Of a stretch of DNA of 7,793 nucleotides, positions 1-7,793 are shown piece by piece. The notes under the pieces are model-generated. The model was not told the DNA's origin. It was given only the letters and a program-made list of their open reading frames with translations, and made no database searches. Origin of the DNA: Limnohabitans sp. (GTDB lineage Bacteria > Pseudomonadota > Gammaproteobacteria > Burkholderiales > Burkholderiaceae_C); the NCBI GenBank assembly GCA_021731425.1, contig JAKFXJ010000100.1:1-7793 (forward strand). The letters are read 5' to 3'. Both the position numbers and the translations under genes were made by a program. Every line of letters begins with the position of its first letter. The stretch's first letter is position 1.

Positions 1-454
1 GGTCGATGCCGCTTTGACCAATGAAGTCTTCGTGCAGCGATTTTCCCGCGTCTTCTTCGAGGTGGGCACGCTCCAGGCGCACGGTTTTTCGAACAGTTTC
101 TTTGCCTTCTTCCAAAAAGAACGACACCTCGCCGCCTTGCACGACCGGGATCTCGAACTGGCTGATCTGGTAGCCCTTGGGCAGGTCGGGGTAGAAGTAG
201 TTTTTGCGGGCAAAAATGCTGCGCTCAGCAATGTGCGCGTTGATGGCCAGACCGAATTCGATGGCGCGTTCCACAGCGCCCATGTTCATCACGGGCAGCG
301 TGCCGGGGAGGGCCATGTCCACAGCGCAGGCTTGCGTGTTGGGTTCGGCGCCAAACGCCACCGAGGCGCGGCTGAAGATCTTGCTCTTGGTTGAGAGTTG
401 GGCGTGTGTTTCGAAGCCGATGACGACTTCGTAGCCTTGGACGAGTTTGCTCAT
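1..454 (-). CDS. gatB: GatB, Asp/Glu-tRNA amidotransferase subunit B (N-terminal part, cut by window edge)
   Basis: The first 151 residues of GatB are visible; the gene continues past base 1. GatB is the tRNA-binding and kinase-like subunit of the cytoplasmic GatCAB complex. It activates the side-chain carboxylate of Asp-tRNA(Asn) or Glu-tRNA(Gln) with ATP, and then uses ammonia delivered from GatA. Family hallmarks seen are the N-terminal [16 protein letters not shown] block (residues 12-27, holding the Glu and His that in this family contribute to the metal site), the [12 protein letters not shown] signature (residues 88-99) and HLEEDAGK (residues 131-138). The ATG at 454-452 is one base after the gatA stop, with a strong Shine-Dalgarno inside the gatA end, so translation is probably coupled. 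The usual family length is about 475-490 residues, so about two thirds is outside the window. Confidence 0.97.
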   Translation of the reverse strand, partial: MSKLVQGYEVVIGFETHAQLSTKSKIFSRASVAFGAEPNTQACAVDMALPGTLPVMNMGAVERAIEFGLAINAHIAERSIFARKNYFYPDLPKGYQISQFEIPVVQGGEVSFFLEEGKETVRKTVRLERAHLEEDAGKSLHEDFIGQSGID

Positions 455-455
455 G

Positions 456-1916
456 TCAGATGCCCTCCGGCTTGCGAAGGTGGAAATCGGTCGCTTGTTG
501 CAGAAGGTGTGCGGCGTTCAACAACTGGGCTTCCTTGAAGTAGTTGCCGATCAGCTGCAGGCCCACGGGCATGCCTTGTGCGCCAAAGCCTGCGGGCAGG
601 CTCATGCCAGGCAGGCCCGCCAGCGAGGCGGGCAGCGTGAAGATGTCGGCCAGGTAGTCGGCCACGGGGTCGCCCGCGTTCTCGCCAAACTTCCAGGCCA
701 CAGATGGGGCCACGGGGCCTGCGATCACGTCGCATTCTTTGAACGCATTTTGGAAATCGTCGGCGATCATGCGGCGGATTTTTTGGGCCTGCAGGTAGTA
801 GGCGTCGTAGTAGCCGTGGCTCAAAACATAAGCGCCCGTCATGATGCGGCGCTTGACCTCGTTGCCAAAGCCTTCGGCGCGGGTCTTTTTGTACATGTCC
901 ACCAAGTCGGTGTAGTCCTTGGCCCGGTGGCCGAACTTCACGCCGTCAAAGCGGCTGAGGTTGGAGCTGGCTTCGGCCGGGGCAATGATGTAGTACACCG
1001 GAATCGACAGCTCGGTGCGCGGCAGGCTGATGGGCACCAGCTTGGCACCGAGTTTTTCATACTCGCGCAAAGCGCCATCGACTGCGGCACGCACATCAGC
1101 CGCAAGGCCTTCACCAAAAAACTCTTTGGGAATGCCAATGCGCAGGCCTTCAATCGAGTTGTTGAGCGATGCCGCAAAGTCTTCGCTGGGCATGTCCAGC
1201 GAGGTCGAGTCGCGGTCCAAATCTGCGCCACACATGGGGCTGAGCAACAAGGCGCAGTCTTCGGCGCTGCGGGCCATGGGGCCAGCTTGGTCGAGGCTGG
1301 AGGCGTAGGCGATCATGCCGTAACGGCTTGCGCGGCCATAGGTGGGCTTGATGCCGGTGATGCCGCAAAAGCTGGCGGGCTGGCGGATCGAGCCGCCGGT
1401 GTCGGTGCCGGTGGCGGCCGGCGCCAGGCCAGCGGCCACAGCGGCGGCGCTGCCGCCCGATGAGCCGCCGGGCACGCGGGCCGTGTCCCAAGGGTTTTGC
1501 ACCGGACCGTAGGCCGAGTTTTCGTTGGCCGAGCCCATGGCGAATTCGTCGCAGTTGAGCTTGCCCAAAGTGACCATGCCCGCCGTGCGCAGGCGCTGCA
1601 CCACGGTGGCGTCAAAGGGGGAGCGGTAGCCGCTCAAAATCTTGGAGCCTGCGGTGGTCGCGAAATCGCGGGTGACGAACACGTCCTTGTGCGCCACGGG
1701 CACGCCTTCCAGCGGTCCGGCGGTGCCGTCGGCCAGTTTCGCGTCGGATGCGCGGGCTTGGGCCAGCGTCACTTCGCTGTCGATGTCCAGGAAGGCGTTG
1801 TGCGGGTTGCCGCCCATGCGGGCCAAAAAGCGGGTGGCGACTTCGACGGCGCTGACCTCTTTGGTCTGTAAAAGGGTGGCCAGCGCTTTCACGCTGAGGT
1901 TGTGCAGTTCACTCAT
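456..1916 (-). CDS. gatA: GatA, Asp/Glu-tRNA amidotransferase subunit A (glutaminase)
   Basis: 486 residues, the normal length for GatA. It is the amidase-signature subunit of GatCAB: it hydrolyses glutamine and channels ammonia to GatB for conversion of mischarged Asp-tRNA(Asn) and/or Glu-tRNA(Gln). The Ser-cisSer-Lys catalytic set can be placed by the known family spacing: Lys77 in PVAHKDVF, Ser152 in [11 protein letters not shown], and Ser176 in [12 protein letters not shown]. The amidase signature (about residues 149-194, ending GIKPTYG) is complete. The ATG at 1916-1914 follows the gatC stop by three bases, with only a weak GAG upstream, which suggests coupling to gatC. A 338-codon open frame runs antisense to this gene (447-1463) and is considered a shadow. 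No frameshift or missing catalytic residue was seen. Confidence 0.98.
   Translation of the reverse strand: MSELHNLSVKALATLLQTKEVSAVEVATRFLARMGGNPHNAFLDIDSEVTLAQARASDAKLADGTAGPLEGVPVAHKDVFVTRDFATTAGSKILSGYRSPFDATVVQRLRTAGMVTLGKLNCDEFAMGSANENSAYGPVQNPWDTARVPGGSSGGSAAAVAAGLAPAATGTDTGGSIRQPASFCGITGIKPTYGRASRYGMIAYASSLDQAGPMARSAEDCALLLSPMCGADLDRDSTSLDMPSEDFAASLNNSIEGLRIGIPKEFFGEGLAADVRAAVDGALREYEKLGAKLVPISLPRTELSIPVYYIIAPAEASSNLSRFDGVKFGHRAKDYTDLVDMYKKTRAEGFGNEVKRRIMTGAYVLSHGYYDAYYLQAQKIRRMIADDFQNAFKECDVIAGPVAPSVAWKFGENAGDPVADYLADIFTLPASLAGLPGMSLPAGFGAQGMPVGLQLIGNYFKEAQLLNAAHLLQQATDFHLRKPEGI
464..468 (-). promoter_or_regulatory. Ribosome binding site of gatB inside gatA
   Basis: Read on the minus strand this is GGAGG, nine bases before the gatB ATG. 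It lies inside the last sense codons of gatA (Pro-Glu-Gly-Ile-stop). It is the clearest Shine-Dalgarno of the gat operon and fixes the gatB start. Confidence 0.7.
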
Positions 1917-1919
1917 GGC

Positions 1920-2219
1920 TTACTCGATGACTTTGGGGACCAGGAACAGGCCGCGCTCGACGGCGGGGGCGCTTTGCTGGTTCAGATCGCGTTGGTTGGG
2001 TTCGCTCGCCTCATCGGGGCGCAGGCGCAGCGTGATGTCCTGAATGGCCGCCACGGGGTGGGCCATGGGGGTGATGCCGGTGGTGTCCACCGCCTGCATG
2101 GCTTGCACAATGCCAAAAAAGCCGTTGATCTGAGTGAGCATGCGCTCACTTTCTTCGGGCTTAAGTTCCAGCCGGGCGAGGTTCGCAATCCGGGCAATAT
2201 CCTGCGGGGTCAGGGACAT
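1920..2219 (-). CDS. gatC: GatC, Asp/Glu-tRNA amidotransferase subunit C
   Basis: 99 residues, typical for GatC, the small belt-like subunit that wraps GatA and GatB and stabilises the complex. Family features are the N-terminal helix pattern [17 protein letters not shown] (residues 3-19), the central segment [12 protein letters not shown] (about residues 44-55) and the C-terminal LFLVPKVIE, which matches the conserved GatC ending. It is the first gene of the operon, three bases upstream of gatA. The start ATG (2219-2217) lacks an obvious Shine-Dalgarno, but no other start fits: the conserved N-terminal helix begins two residues in. Confidence 0.96.
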   Translation of the reverse strand: MSLTPQDIARIANLARLELKPEESERMLTQINGFFGIVQAMQAVDTTGITPMAHPVAAIQDITLRLRPDEASEPNQRDLNQQSAPAVERGLFLVPKVIE

Positions 2220-2430
2220 GGTTTGAAAAGAGTTGTAAAGGACGTGTTTTTACGGCTTGAACGGGGCCTGGGAGCGCCCGTTTCGCCGGGGGATCGGGTA
2301 TTATCCTGCGTTTGGTGCCGCTCACTGCGCAGTCTCCGAGCCCGCCCTGATGACACCCCTGATTTGACCGGCGCACTTTCCCAGCATGCCACCTGTGGGC
2401 CTGGGCCAGGTTGCGTCAAAGGACCCTTGA
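2220..2430. promoter_or_regulatory. Divergent intergenic region between gatC and mreB
   Basis: This 211-base gap must hold the promoters for the leftward gat operon and the rightward mre operon, since both first genes start here. I see no clean -35/-10 pair for either. The best -10-like element is TATTAT at 2299-2304, five of six matches to TATAAT on the plus strand; the same site reads GATAAT on the minus strand (2305-2300). Neither has a recognisable -35 at 16-18 bases. TTGACC at 2364-2369 resembles a -35 for mreB, but what follows at the right distance (around 2386-2391) is a poor -10. No small ORF in the gap looks like a gene. Confidence 0.55.
2418..2423 (+). promoter_or_regulatory. Ribosome binding site of mreB
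   Basis: AAAGGA lies seven bases upstream of the mreB ATG, a good Shine-Dalgarno match and spacing. It supports 2431 as the start. A short 11-base interrupted palindrome (2400-2410) sits just before it. Confidence 0.6.
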
Positions 2431-3474
<1,044 letters not shown>

Positions 3475-3483
3475 GCCCTTGTC

Positions 3484-3519
3484 GGATGCTGCTCCGCCGC
3501 ATCCTCACTTTCTCATTTC
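3484..3519 (+). terminator. Possible attenuator or weak terminator between mreB and mreC
   Basis: GGATGC (3484-3489) pairs perfectly with GCATCC (3499-3504). Two further G-C pairs can form inside after one mismatch, leaving a three-base loop. The downstream stretch 3505-3519 is T-rich but interrupted by C and A, so it is not a classic U-run. It begins ten bases after the mreB stop. A partial terminator here would make mreB mRNA more abundant than mreCD-mrdA mRNA, which fits the higher need for MreB. The short stem and imperfect T-tract keep this tentative. Confidence 0.35.
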
Positions 3520-3543
3520 ACCACCATCCGGTGCAATTGAACC

Positions 3544-4482
3544 ATGGCCCTGGATACGCTTGAACGCAGTGCACCGCCGATCTTTCGGCAAGGCCTGTCT
3601 GCGACTTCCAAGACGCTGTTGTTGGGGCTGCTGGCGGTGCTGCTGATGGCGGCCGACCATCGGATGCAGATTTCTCAGCCCATCCGCTCGGGCGTGGCCT
3701 TGGTGCTGTCTCCCTTACAGTGGTTGTCGCTGCAGCCCGTGCATGCGTTCAACGCCCTGACGCGTTACTTTGGCGATCTGCAAAACGCACAAGATGCGGC
3801 TTTGAACTTTCAGACCCGCACCATCGCCCAAGCCCAACGTTTGCAGCAGGTAGAGCAGCTCAGCCAAGAGAACGCTCATTTGCGGCAGTTGCTTGAACTG
3901 CGTGCCCAAGTGGCGGGTCCCGCCAAGGCGGTGCAGGTGCTTTATGACACGTCTTACCCCTATACCCAGCGCGTGGTGGTGGACCGTGGTTTGTTGGCCG
4001 GAATCGTGCAAGGCTCGGCCGTCATTGACACGGCTGGGGTGGTGGGGCAGGTCACGCGCGTTTATCCTTTGGTCAGCGAGGTCACGCTGCTGACCGACCG
4101 GGCGCAGAGCATCCCGGTCATGAACGCCCGAAGCGGCAGCCGCTATGTGGCCCATGGTGACCCGCAAACCCTGGGCGGCTCGCTGGATTTGAAGTTTGTA
4201 CCCGCGGGTGCGGACATGCAAAAAGGCGATTTGTTGACCACCAGTGGCATCGATGGGGTGTATCCGGCGGGCTTGCATGTGGGGCGCATTGCCCGAATTG
4301 ACCGACGTGTGGACTCGTCGTTTGCCCGTGTTCACGCCGAGCCCATGGCCACCGAGCGAGGACGGCATTTGCTGGTGCTGTTGCCGGTCAAGGACTGGCC
4401 AGAACCCCCGAAGCCTGAAGAGCCCAAAGCGGCCAAAGCCAAAGGGGCAACATCTGCCGTGCCCGCTGGAGCCAAACCATGA
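3544..4482 (+). CDS. mreC: MreC, rod-shape determining protein (elongasome linker)
   Basis: 312 residues. MreC is a bitopic inner-membrane protein that assembles in the periplasm and activates PBP2-RodA. Visible architecture: a short cytoplasmic N-terminus, one membrane segment around residues 24-37 (TLLLGLLAVLLMAA), a predicted coiled coil around residues 79-122 rich in Gln, Leu and Glu, then the two beta-domain periplasmic part with the conserved DTAGVVGQVTRV stretch (about 162-173). After the folded domain comes a Pro/Lys/Ala/Glu-rich tail (about 284-312), probably disordered. The ATG at 3544 gives an N-terminus with the membrane segment in the usual place, although its Shine-Dalgarno is poor (GGTG ten bases upstream). 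The stop overlaps the mreD start by four bases. Confidence 0.97.
   Translation: MALDTLERSAPPIFRQGLSATSKTLLLGLLAVLLMAADHRMQISQPIRSGVALVLSPLQWLSLQPVHAFNALTRYFGDLQNAQDAALNFQTRTIAQAQRLQQVEQLSQENAHLRQLLELRAQVAGPAKAVQVLYDTSYPYTQRVVVDRGLLAGIVQGSAVIDTAGVVGQVTRVYPLVSEVTLLTDRAQSIPVMNARSGSRYVAHGDPQTLGGSLDLKFVPAGADMQKGDLLTTSGIDGVYPAGLHVGRIARIDRRVDSSFARVHAEPMATERGRHLLVLLPVKDWPEPPKPEEPKAAKAKGATSAVPAGAKP
4467..4471 (+). promoter_or_regulatory. Ribosome binding site of mreD inside mreC
   Basis: TGGAG lies seven bases before the ATG at 4479, within the last codons of mreC. It favours 4479 over the in-frame ATG two codons later (4485) and, with the ATGA overlap, suggests coupled translation. Confidence 0.5.
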
Positions 4483-5000
4483 TCATGCCCGCAGGGCGTC
4501 CCCTGCTCTTGCCCGCCAACCCCAAGTTCATTGCGTTGAGTTTTCTGTTGGCCCTCTTGCTGCACATGTTGTTGGGGCTGCTGGGCTGGTACTGGCTGCC
4601 TGATGTGCTGGCCATCGTGATGGTCTTCTGGACCGTGCACGAGCCACGCCGTGTCGGCCTGGTGCTGGCCTTCCTATTGGGTTTGGCCTTGGATGTGCAC
4701 GAGTCGGCTTTGCTCGGGCAAAACGCGCTGTCCTATGTGGTGCTTTCAGGGCTGTCCACGGTGGCGCAGCGGCGCATGCTGTGGTTCCCTTTGCGCGAGC
4801 AGGCCTTGCAAATTTTGCCGCTCTTTGTCGTGGCCGCTGTGGTGGAGTGGCTCACGCGTTTGGTGGCGCATGACACCTGGCCCGCGTGGAGCCAGCTGCC
4901 TGGGCCTTTGTTGCAAGCGGCCTTGTGGCCTTTGGTGGGGGCCTTGCTGCTGGCGCCCCAGCATCGCGCGTTCGAGCGAGACGATATTCGTCCGCTTTGA
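4479..5000 (+). CDS. mreD: MreD, rod-shape determining integral membrane protein
   Basis: 173 residues and very hydrophobic, as expected for MreD, the inner-membrane partner of MreC in the elongasome. Five to six membrane segments can be drawn, at about residues 17-37, 41-53, 58-75, 79-97, 106-128 and 139-160. The stretch GLALDVHESALLGQNALSYV (68-87) is the most conserved part of the family, with the Asp and the LLGQ-AL pattern in place. The C-terminus is short and charged. The gene overlaps mreC by ATGA and is followed by mrdA after two bases. Leu is often encoded by TTG here. Identification rests on both sequence and position; MreD is poorly conserved, but nothing else fits. Confidence 0.95.
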   Translation: MIMPAGRPLLLPANPKFIALSFLLALLLHMLLGLLGWYWLPDVLAIVMVFWTVHEPRRVGLVLAFLLGLALDVHESALLGQNALSYVVLSGLSTVAQRRMLWFPLREQALQILPLFVVAAVVEWLTRLVAHDTWPAWSQLPGPLLQAALWPLVGALLLAPQHRAFERDDIRPL

Positions 5001-5002
5001 GC

Positions 5003-7003
5003 ATGTCGTGGAACCTGTCCTCACTGTCTGAGTTGCGCGACACCCGCGCTGAAATTCTGCGCTTCCAAAACCGTGTGCAGGTCATGCAGTGGGTGGTCTT
5101 GTGTTGCTTTTTGCTGTTGGCCAGCCGGTTGATTTACTTGCAAGTGGTTCGCCACGACGATCTGTTGGCGCAGGCCGAAAACAACCGCACAGCCATCTTG
5201 CCCACCGTGCCACCGCGGGGCACGATTTTGGACCGCAATGGCGTTGTGCTGGCGAGCAACTATTCGGCCTACACCCTGGAGATCACGCCCTCGAAGGTCA
5301 AGGACCTGGAGGCCACCATCAATGAGCTGGCCGAGTTGGTGGACATCCAGACCAAAGACCGTCGCCGCTTCAAGCGCTTGCGTGAGGAGTCCAAGAGTTT
5401 TGACTCGCTGCCCATTCGCAATCGCTTGACCGACGAAGAGGTGGCCCGCTTCAGTGCGCAAAGCTACCGGTTCCCGGGTGTGGAAATCAAGGCCCGCTTG
5501 TTCCGCCAGTACCCCTACAGCGAACTGGCCAGCCACGTGATTGGCTACATCGGGCGCATCAACCAGCGTGACAAGGAGCGGCTGGAAGAGGAAGAGGACG
5601 CTGCGTCCAACTACCGGGGTACCGAATACATTGGCAAGCTGGGTGTGGAGCAACGCTACGAGCGCGAGCTCCACGGCATCACGGGTGTCAACGAAGTGGA
5701 AACTTCAGCCGGTGGCCGGGCCACCCGCAGCCTGTCCAGTCGACCGGCCATACCTGGGCAAAACGTGGTGTTGTCCGTCGACATTCAGTTGCAGAAAATG
5801 GCGGAAGACCTCTTTGGTAATCGGCGCGGCGCCTTGGTGGCACTGGATCCGAACAATGGGGAGGTGCTGGCCTTTGTCAGCAAGCCGACTTTCGACCCCA
5901 ACTTGTTTGTGGACGGCATCGATGTCGAGAATTGGCAGATGCTCAATGAGTCCATTGACAAGCCCTTGCTCAACAGGGCACTGCGCGGCACTTACCCACC
6001 CGGTTCAACCTACAAGCCCTTCATGGCCATGGCCGCATTGTCGACGGGCAAACGCAGCGCCAGCACCATCATCAACGATGCAGGTTCATGGACGTATGGC
6101 GGGCACACTTTCCGTAGCCATGGCGATGCCGGGCTCGGACCGGTGGACATGGTGCGCTCTATTGTGCTGTCGAGCAATGTGTACTACTACTCGCTGGCCA
6201 ATGAAATGGGCGTGGATACGATCCATGACTTCATGAAGCCGCTGGGTTTTGGCCAGATCACCGGGATCGATTTGCCCGGAGAGGTGCGAGGCATTTTGCC
6301 CAGCACTGAATGGAAGCGGAACTATTACAAGAAACCCGAGCAAAAGAAATGGTACGGCGGCGAGACCATTTCCTTGGGCATCGGTCAGGGTTACAACACC
6401 TTCACCATGCTGCAACTGGCCTCGGCCACCGCCACCCTGGCCAATGGTGGCATGCAGTTCAAACCCCGAGTGGTCACGGCCACACAGGACGCGCTGACCC
6501 ACGCCCAGACCCAAGTGAGCGCCCAGCAGCCGCAGGATCTGGGTTACAAGCCAGAGCACATGGAGGTGGTGCGCAACGGCTTGGTAGGGGTGGTCACCTC
6601 GGGCACCTCGGCGCGGGTGTTTGCTGGCGCGGGATACACCAGTGCGGGCAAAACCGGCACAGCGCAGGCGGTGACCATCGGTCAAAAGGACAAATACGAT
6701 GCAGGCAAGCTGTCCGAATACCAGCGCGACCATGCCTTGTACATGGCCTATGCACCTGCCGAGAATCCGAAAATAGCGGTGGCGGTGGTGGTGGAGAACG
6801 CGGGTTTTGGTGCCGCCTCGGCAGCCCCGATTGCTCGGCGCGTGTTTGACTATTGGCTGCTGGGGCAATACCCCAGTGAAGAGGACATGGCCGCCACACA
6901 AAAAGGCCAGACTGCCGCGCCGATTGGCAAGCCTCGTAATAAAACCGAAGTGCCCTTGATCGCCCCCAAAGCGCTGACTGCGGGCAAAGCCGATCAGCCC
7001 TGA
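5003..7003 (+). CDS. mrdA: PBP2 (MrdA), peptidoglycan D,D-transpeptidase of the elongasome
   Basis: 666 residues, slightly longer than E. coli PBP2 (633). This class B penicillin-binding protein cross-links peptidoglycan during cell elongation, working with RodA and MreBCD. The order is: a short cytoplasmic N-terminus, a membrane anchor at about residues 28-48, the pedestal/dimerisation domain with PRGTILDRNG (71-80), then the transpeptidase domain with all three active-site motifs: STYK (nucleophile Ser335, Lys338), SSN (390-392) and KTGT (550-553). A polar tail of about 45 residues (from about 622, starting QYPSEED) follows the domain. The frame is open upstream to a GTG at 4886, but that would put 117 bases inside mreD and a non-family N-terminus; ATG 5003, two bases after the mreD stop, is preferred despite a weak Shine-Dalgarno. 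No rodA follows. Confidence 0.98.
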   Translation: MSWNLSSLSELRDTRAEILRFQNRVQVMQWVVLCCFLLLASRLIYLQVVRHDDLLAQAENNRTAILPTVPPRGTILDRNGVVLASNYSAYTLEITPSKVKDLEATINELAELVDIQTKDRRRFKRLREESKSFDSLPIRNRLTDEEVARFSAQSYRFPGVEIKARLFRQYPYSELASHVIGYIGRINQRDKERLEEEEDAASNYRGTEYIGKLGVEQRYERELHGITGVNEVETSAGGRATRSLSSRPAIPGQNVVLSVDIQLQKMAEDLFGNRRGALVALDPNNGEVLAFVSKPTFDPNLFVDGIDVENWQMLNESIDKPLLNRALRGTYPPGSTYKPFMAMAALSTGKRSASTIINDAGSWTYGGHTFRSHGDAGLGPVDMVRSIVLSSNVYYYSLANEMGVDTIHDFMKPLGFGQITGIDLPGEVRGILPSTEWKRNYYKKPEQKKWYGGETISLGIGQGYNTFTMLQLASATATLANGGMQFKPRVVTATQDALTHAQTQVSAQQPQDLGYKPEHMEVVRNGLVGVVTSGTSARVFAGAGYTSAGKTGTAQAVTIGQKDKYDAGKLSEYQRDHALYMAYAPAENPKIAVAVVVENAGFGAASAAPIARRVFDYWLLGQYPSEEDMAATQKGQTAAPIGKPRNKTEVPLIAPKALTAGKADQP

Positions 7004-7024
7004 TTCATCGCAAGGCCAGGCTGT

Positions 7025-7450
7025 TCAGCTGGCGTAGACCGTGTCCAAGCTGGCGAAACCTTTGACTTCGATCGGGTTACCAAACGGGTCCATGAAGAAC
7101 ATGGTCCACTGCTCGCCTGGCCACCCCGCAAAGCGCAGGTGGGGCTCGACCACAAACTTCATGTGCTTGGCTTGCAGGCGATCGGCCAGTGCTTGCCAAT
7201 CGGCCTTTTGCAAGACCAGACCAAAGTGCGGCATCGGCACCAAGTGGTCGCCCACATGGCCGGTCAGGGTGGTTTTAAAAGGCTCGCCCAAGTGCAGAGA
7301 AATTTGGTGCGAAAAAAAGTCAAAGTCCACCCAAGTGTTGGTGGATCGGCCTTCCTGGCAGCCGAGCACATCGCCGTAAAAGCGACGCGCTTCGTCCAGG
7401 TCGGTGACGTGAAAAGCGAAATGAAACAGGCTGTGCATGCGTTCAAGCAT
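7025..7450 (-). CDS. VOC superfamily protein (glyoxalase/bleomycin-resistance/dioxygenase fold)
   Basis: 141 residues from the chosen start. The protein has the paired beta-alpha-beta-beta-beta pattern of the vicinal oxygen chelate fold: module 1 at about residues 8-56 with FHFAFHVTDLDEARRFYGDVLG, module 2 at about 73-130 ending in MDPFGNPIEVKGF. Likely metal ligands by position are His14 in module 1, His75 in PHFGLVL and Glu128 in NPIEVKGF; His48 or His53 could be the fourth. No substrate can be assigned: members include glyoxalases, dioxygenases and resistance proteins. I chose ATG 7450-7448 because a G-rich stretch (GGGG) lies just upstream; ATG 7438 is a close alternative, and the open frame up to 7594 would overlap the upstream gene. 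It converges on mrdA with a 21-base gap. Confidence 0.88.
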   Translation of the reverse strand: MLERMHSLFHFAFHVTDLDEARRFYGDVLGCQEGRSTNTWVDFDFFSHQISLHLGEPFKTTLTGHVGDHLVPMPHFGLVLQKADWQALADRLQAKHMKFVVEPHLRFAGWPGEQWTMFFMDPFGNPIEVKGFASLDTVYAS

Positions 7451-7500
7451 ATCAGCCCCAAAAGCCCCGCGGCAGAGGGAAGAACCCGAAGTCTGGGCGG

Positions 7501-7793
7501 CTAGCGGTGGTGCTCCGACAGGCTTTGGCAGCCGAAGCAACGCTTGGCCGTGGGGTAGGCACTCAGGCGGGCAGGGGGAATGCTGACGCCACATTCGGTG
7601 CAGATGCCGTAGGTGCCAGCTTGGTAGCGTTCCAGCGCGGCATCGATCTCGCCCAACTCGGCGGTTTCGTGTTCGTTCATGGCGAACTCGTCGTTACGCT
7701 CCGATATGGCTTGGGCGCGGTCATCAAAACTGCGCACATCGTGCTCTGCCGCCATGTCCGCACGAGAGACCAGGCCACCGCGCTCTTGGGCGA
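7501..7793 (-). CDS. TraR/DksA-type C4 zinc-finger protein (C-terminal part, cut by window edge)
   Basis: The C-terminal 96 residues are visible. The zinc finger is the classic C-x2-C-x17-C-x2-C: CTEC and CFGC, at visible residues 64-67 and 85-88, followed by a short tail ending HHR. The preceding segment is acidic and helical, like the coiled coil of DksA-family proteins, which reach into the RNA polymerase secondary channel. An ATG at 7755 would give an 84-residue protein, but the frame stays open to the edge and the extra residues (QERGGLVSRAD) read like more of the same coiled coil, so the true start is probably outside. It resembles the short DksA-like proteins common in Burkholderiales rather than DksA itself, and its role is not known. 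It lies 50 bases upstream of the VOC gene in the same direction and could share its transcript. Confidence 0.88.
   Translation of the reverse strand, partial: AQERGGLVSRADMAAEHDVRSFDDRAQAISERNDEFAMNEHETAELGEIDAALERYQAGTYGICTECGVSIPPARLSAYPTAKRCFGCQSLSEHHR

Noticed and set aside
447..1463. A 338-codon open frame on the plus strand, opposite gatA
   Set aside because: It is fully antisense to a clear, intact gatA and its translation is low-complexity, rich in Ala, Gly, His and Val as expected from reversed GC-rich codons. No family resemblance.
2210..2419. Small open frames in the gatC-mreB gap, on both strands
   Set aside because: They lack a convincing ribosome binding site, have Pro/Arg/Ser-rich composition and no recognisable domain; the region is better read as regulatory.
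3715..4368. A 217-codon minus-strand open frame opposite mreC
   Set aside because: Same reasoning: antisense to a real gene, His/Arg/Gln-rich, no domain.
4886..5002. A 39-residue N-terminal extension of PBP2 from a GTG at 4886
   Set aside because: It would overlap mreD by over 100 bases and adds a sequence not typical of PBP2; the ATG at 5003 gives the usual short cytoplasmic N-terminus.
5021..6901. Long minus-strand open frames opposite mrdA (5021-5674 and 6086-6901)
   Set aside because: They lie within the intact PBP2 gene, have no recognisable domain and look like shadows of GC-rich coding sequence.
7004..7027. A hairpin (GGCTG-TT-CAGCT type) between the convergent mrdA and VOC genes as a shared terminator
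   Set aside because: The stem is about five pairs, the loop of two bases is too tight, and there is no T-tract on either side.
7451..7594. A longer VOC protein starting at 7594
   Set aside because: The extra 48 residues show no VOC fold and overlap the end of the zinc-finger gene; the fold begins right after the ATGs at 7450 and 7438.

Overview
This looks like a chromosomal core region of a betaproteobacterium, most likely order Burkholderiales and probably family Comamonadaceae. The basis is the high-GC codon use, the protein sequences (judged from memory, no search was run), and a gatCAB operon placed back to back with an mreBCD-mrdA operon. The genus cannot be fixed from this window.

Layout. 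On the minus strand, reading leftward from 2219, is a tightly packed gatC-gatA-gatB operon; gatB runs off the left edge. It encodes the GatCAB amidotransferase, which corrects Asp-tRNA(Asn) and/or Glu-tRNA(Gln). A 211-base intergenic region (2220-2430) separates it from the plus-strand mreB-mreC-mreD-mrdA operon (2431-7003), which encodes the core of the rod-shape (elongasome) machinery: the MreB actin filament, the MreC and MreD membrane linkers, and the class B transpeptidase PBP2. A small hairpin followed by a T-rich stretch lies between mreB and mreC and may lower readthrough into the membrane-protein genes. mreC and mreD overlap by four bases (ATGA) and mrdA starts two bases after mreD.

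Right end. Two minus-strand genes converge on mrdA. One is a small VOC-superfamily (glyoxalase/dioxygenase fold) protein. Upstream of it is the C-terminal part of a TraR/DksA-type zinc-finger protein whose frame stays open to the window edge. The elongasome glycosyltransferase gene rodA, often found right after mrdA, is not present: only 21 bases separate the mrdA stop from the end of the VOC gene.

Overall this is an ordinary housekeeping region. I see no mobile element, CRISPR array, tRNA, rRNA or unknown multi-gene system. The points worth a second look are the missing rodA, the mreB-mreC hairpin, the shared divergent regulatory region and the DksA-like gene at the edge.
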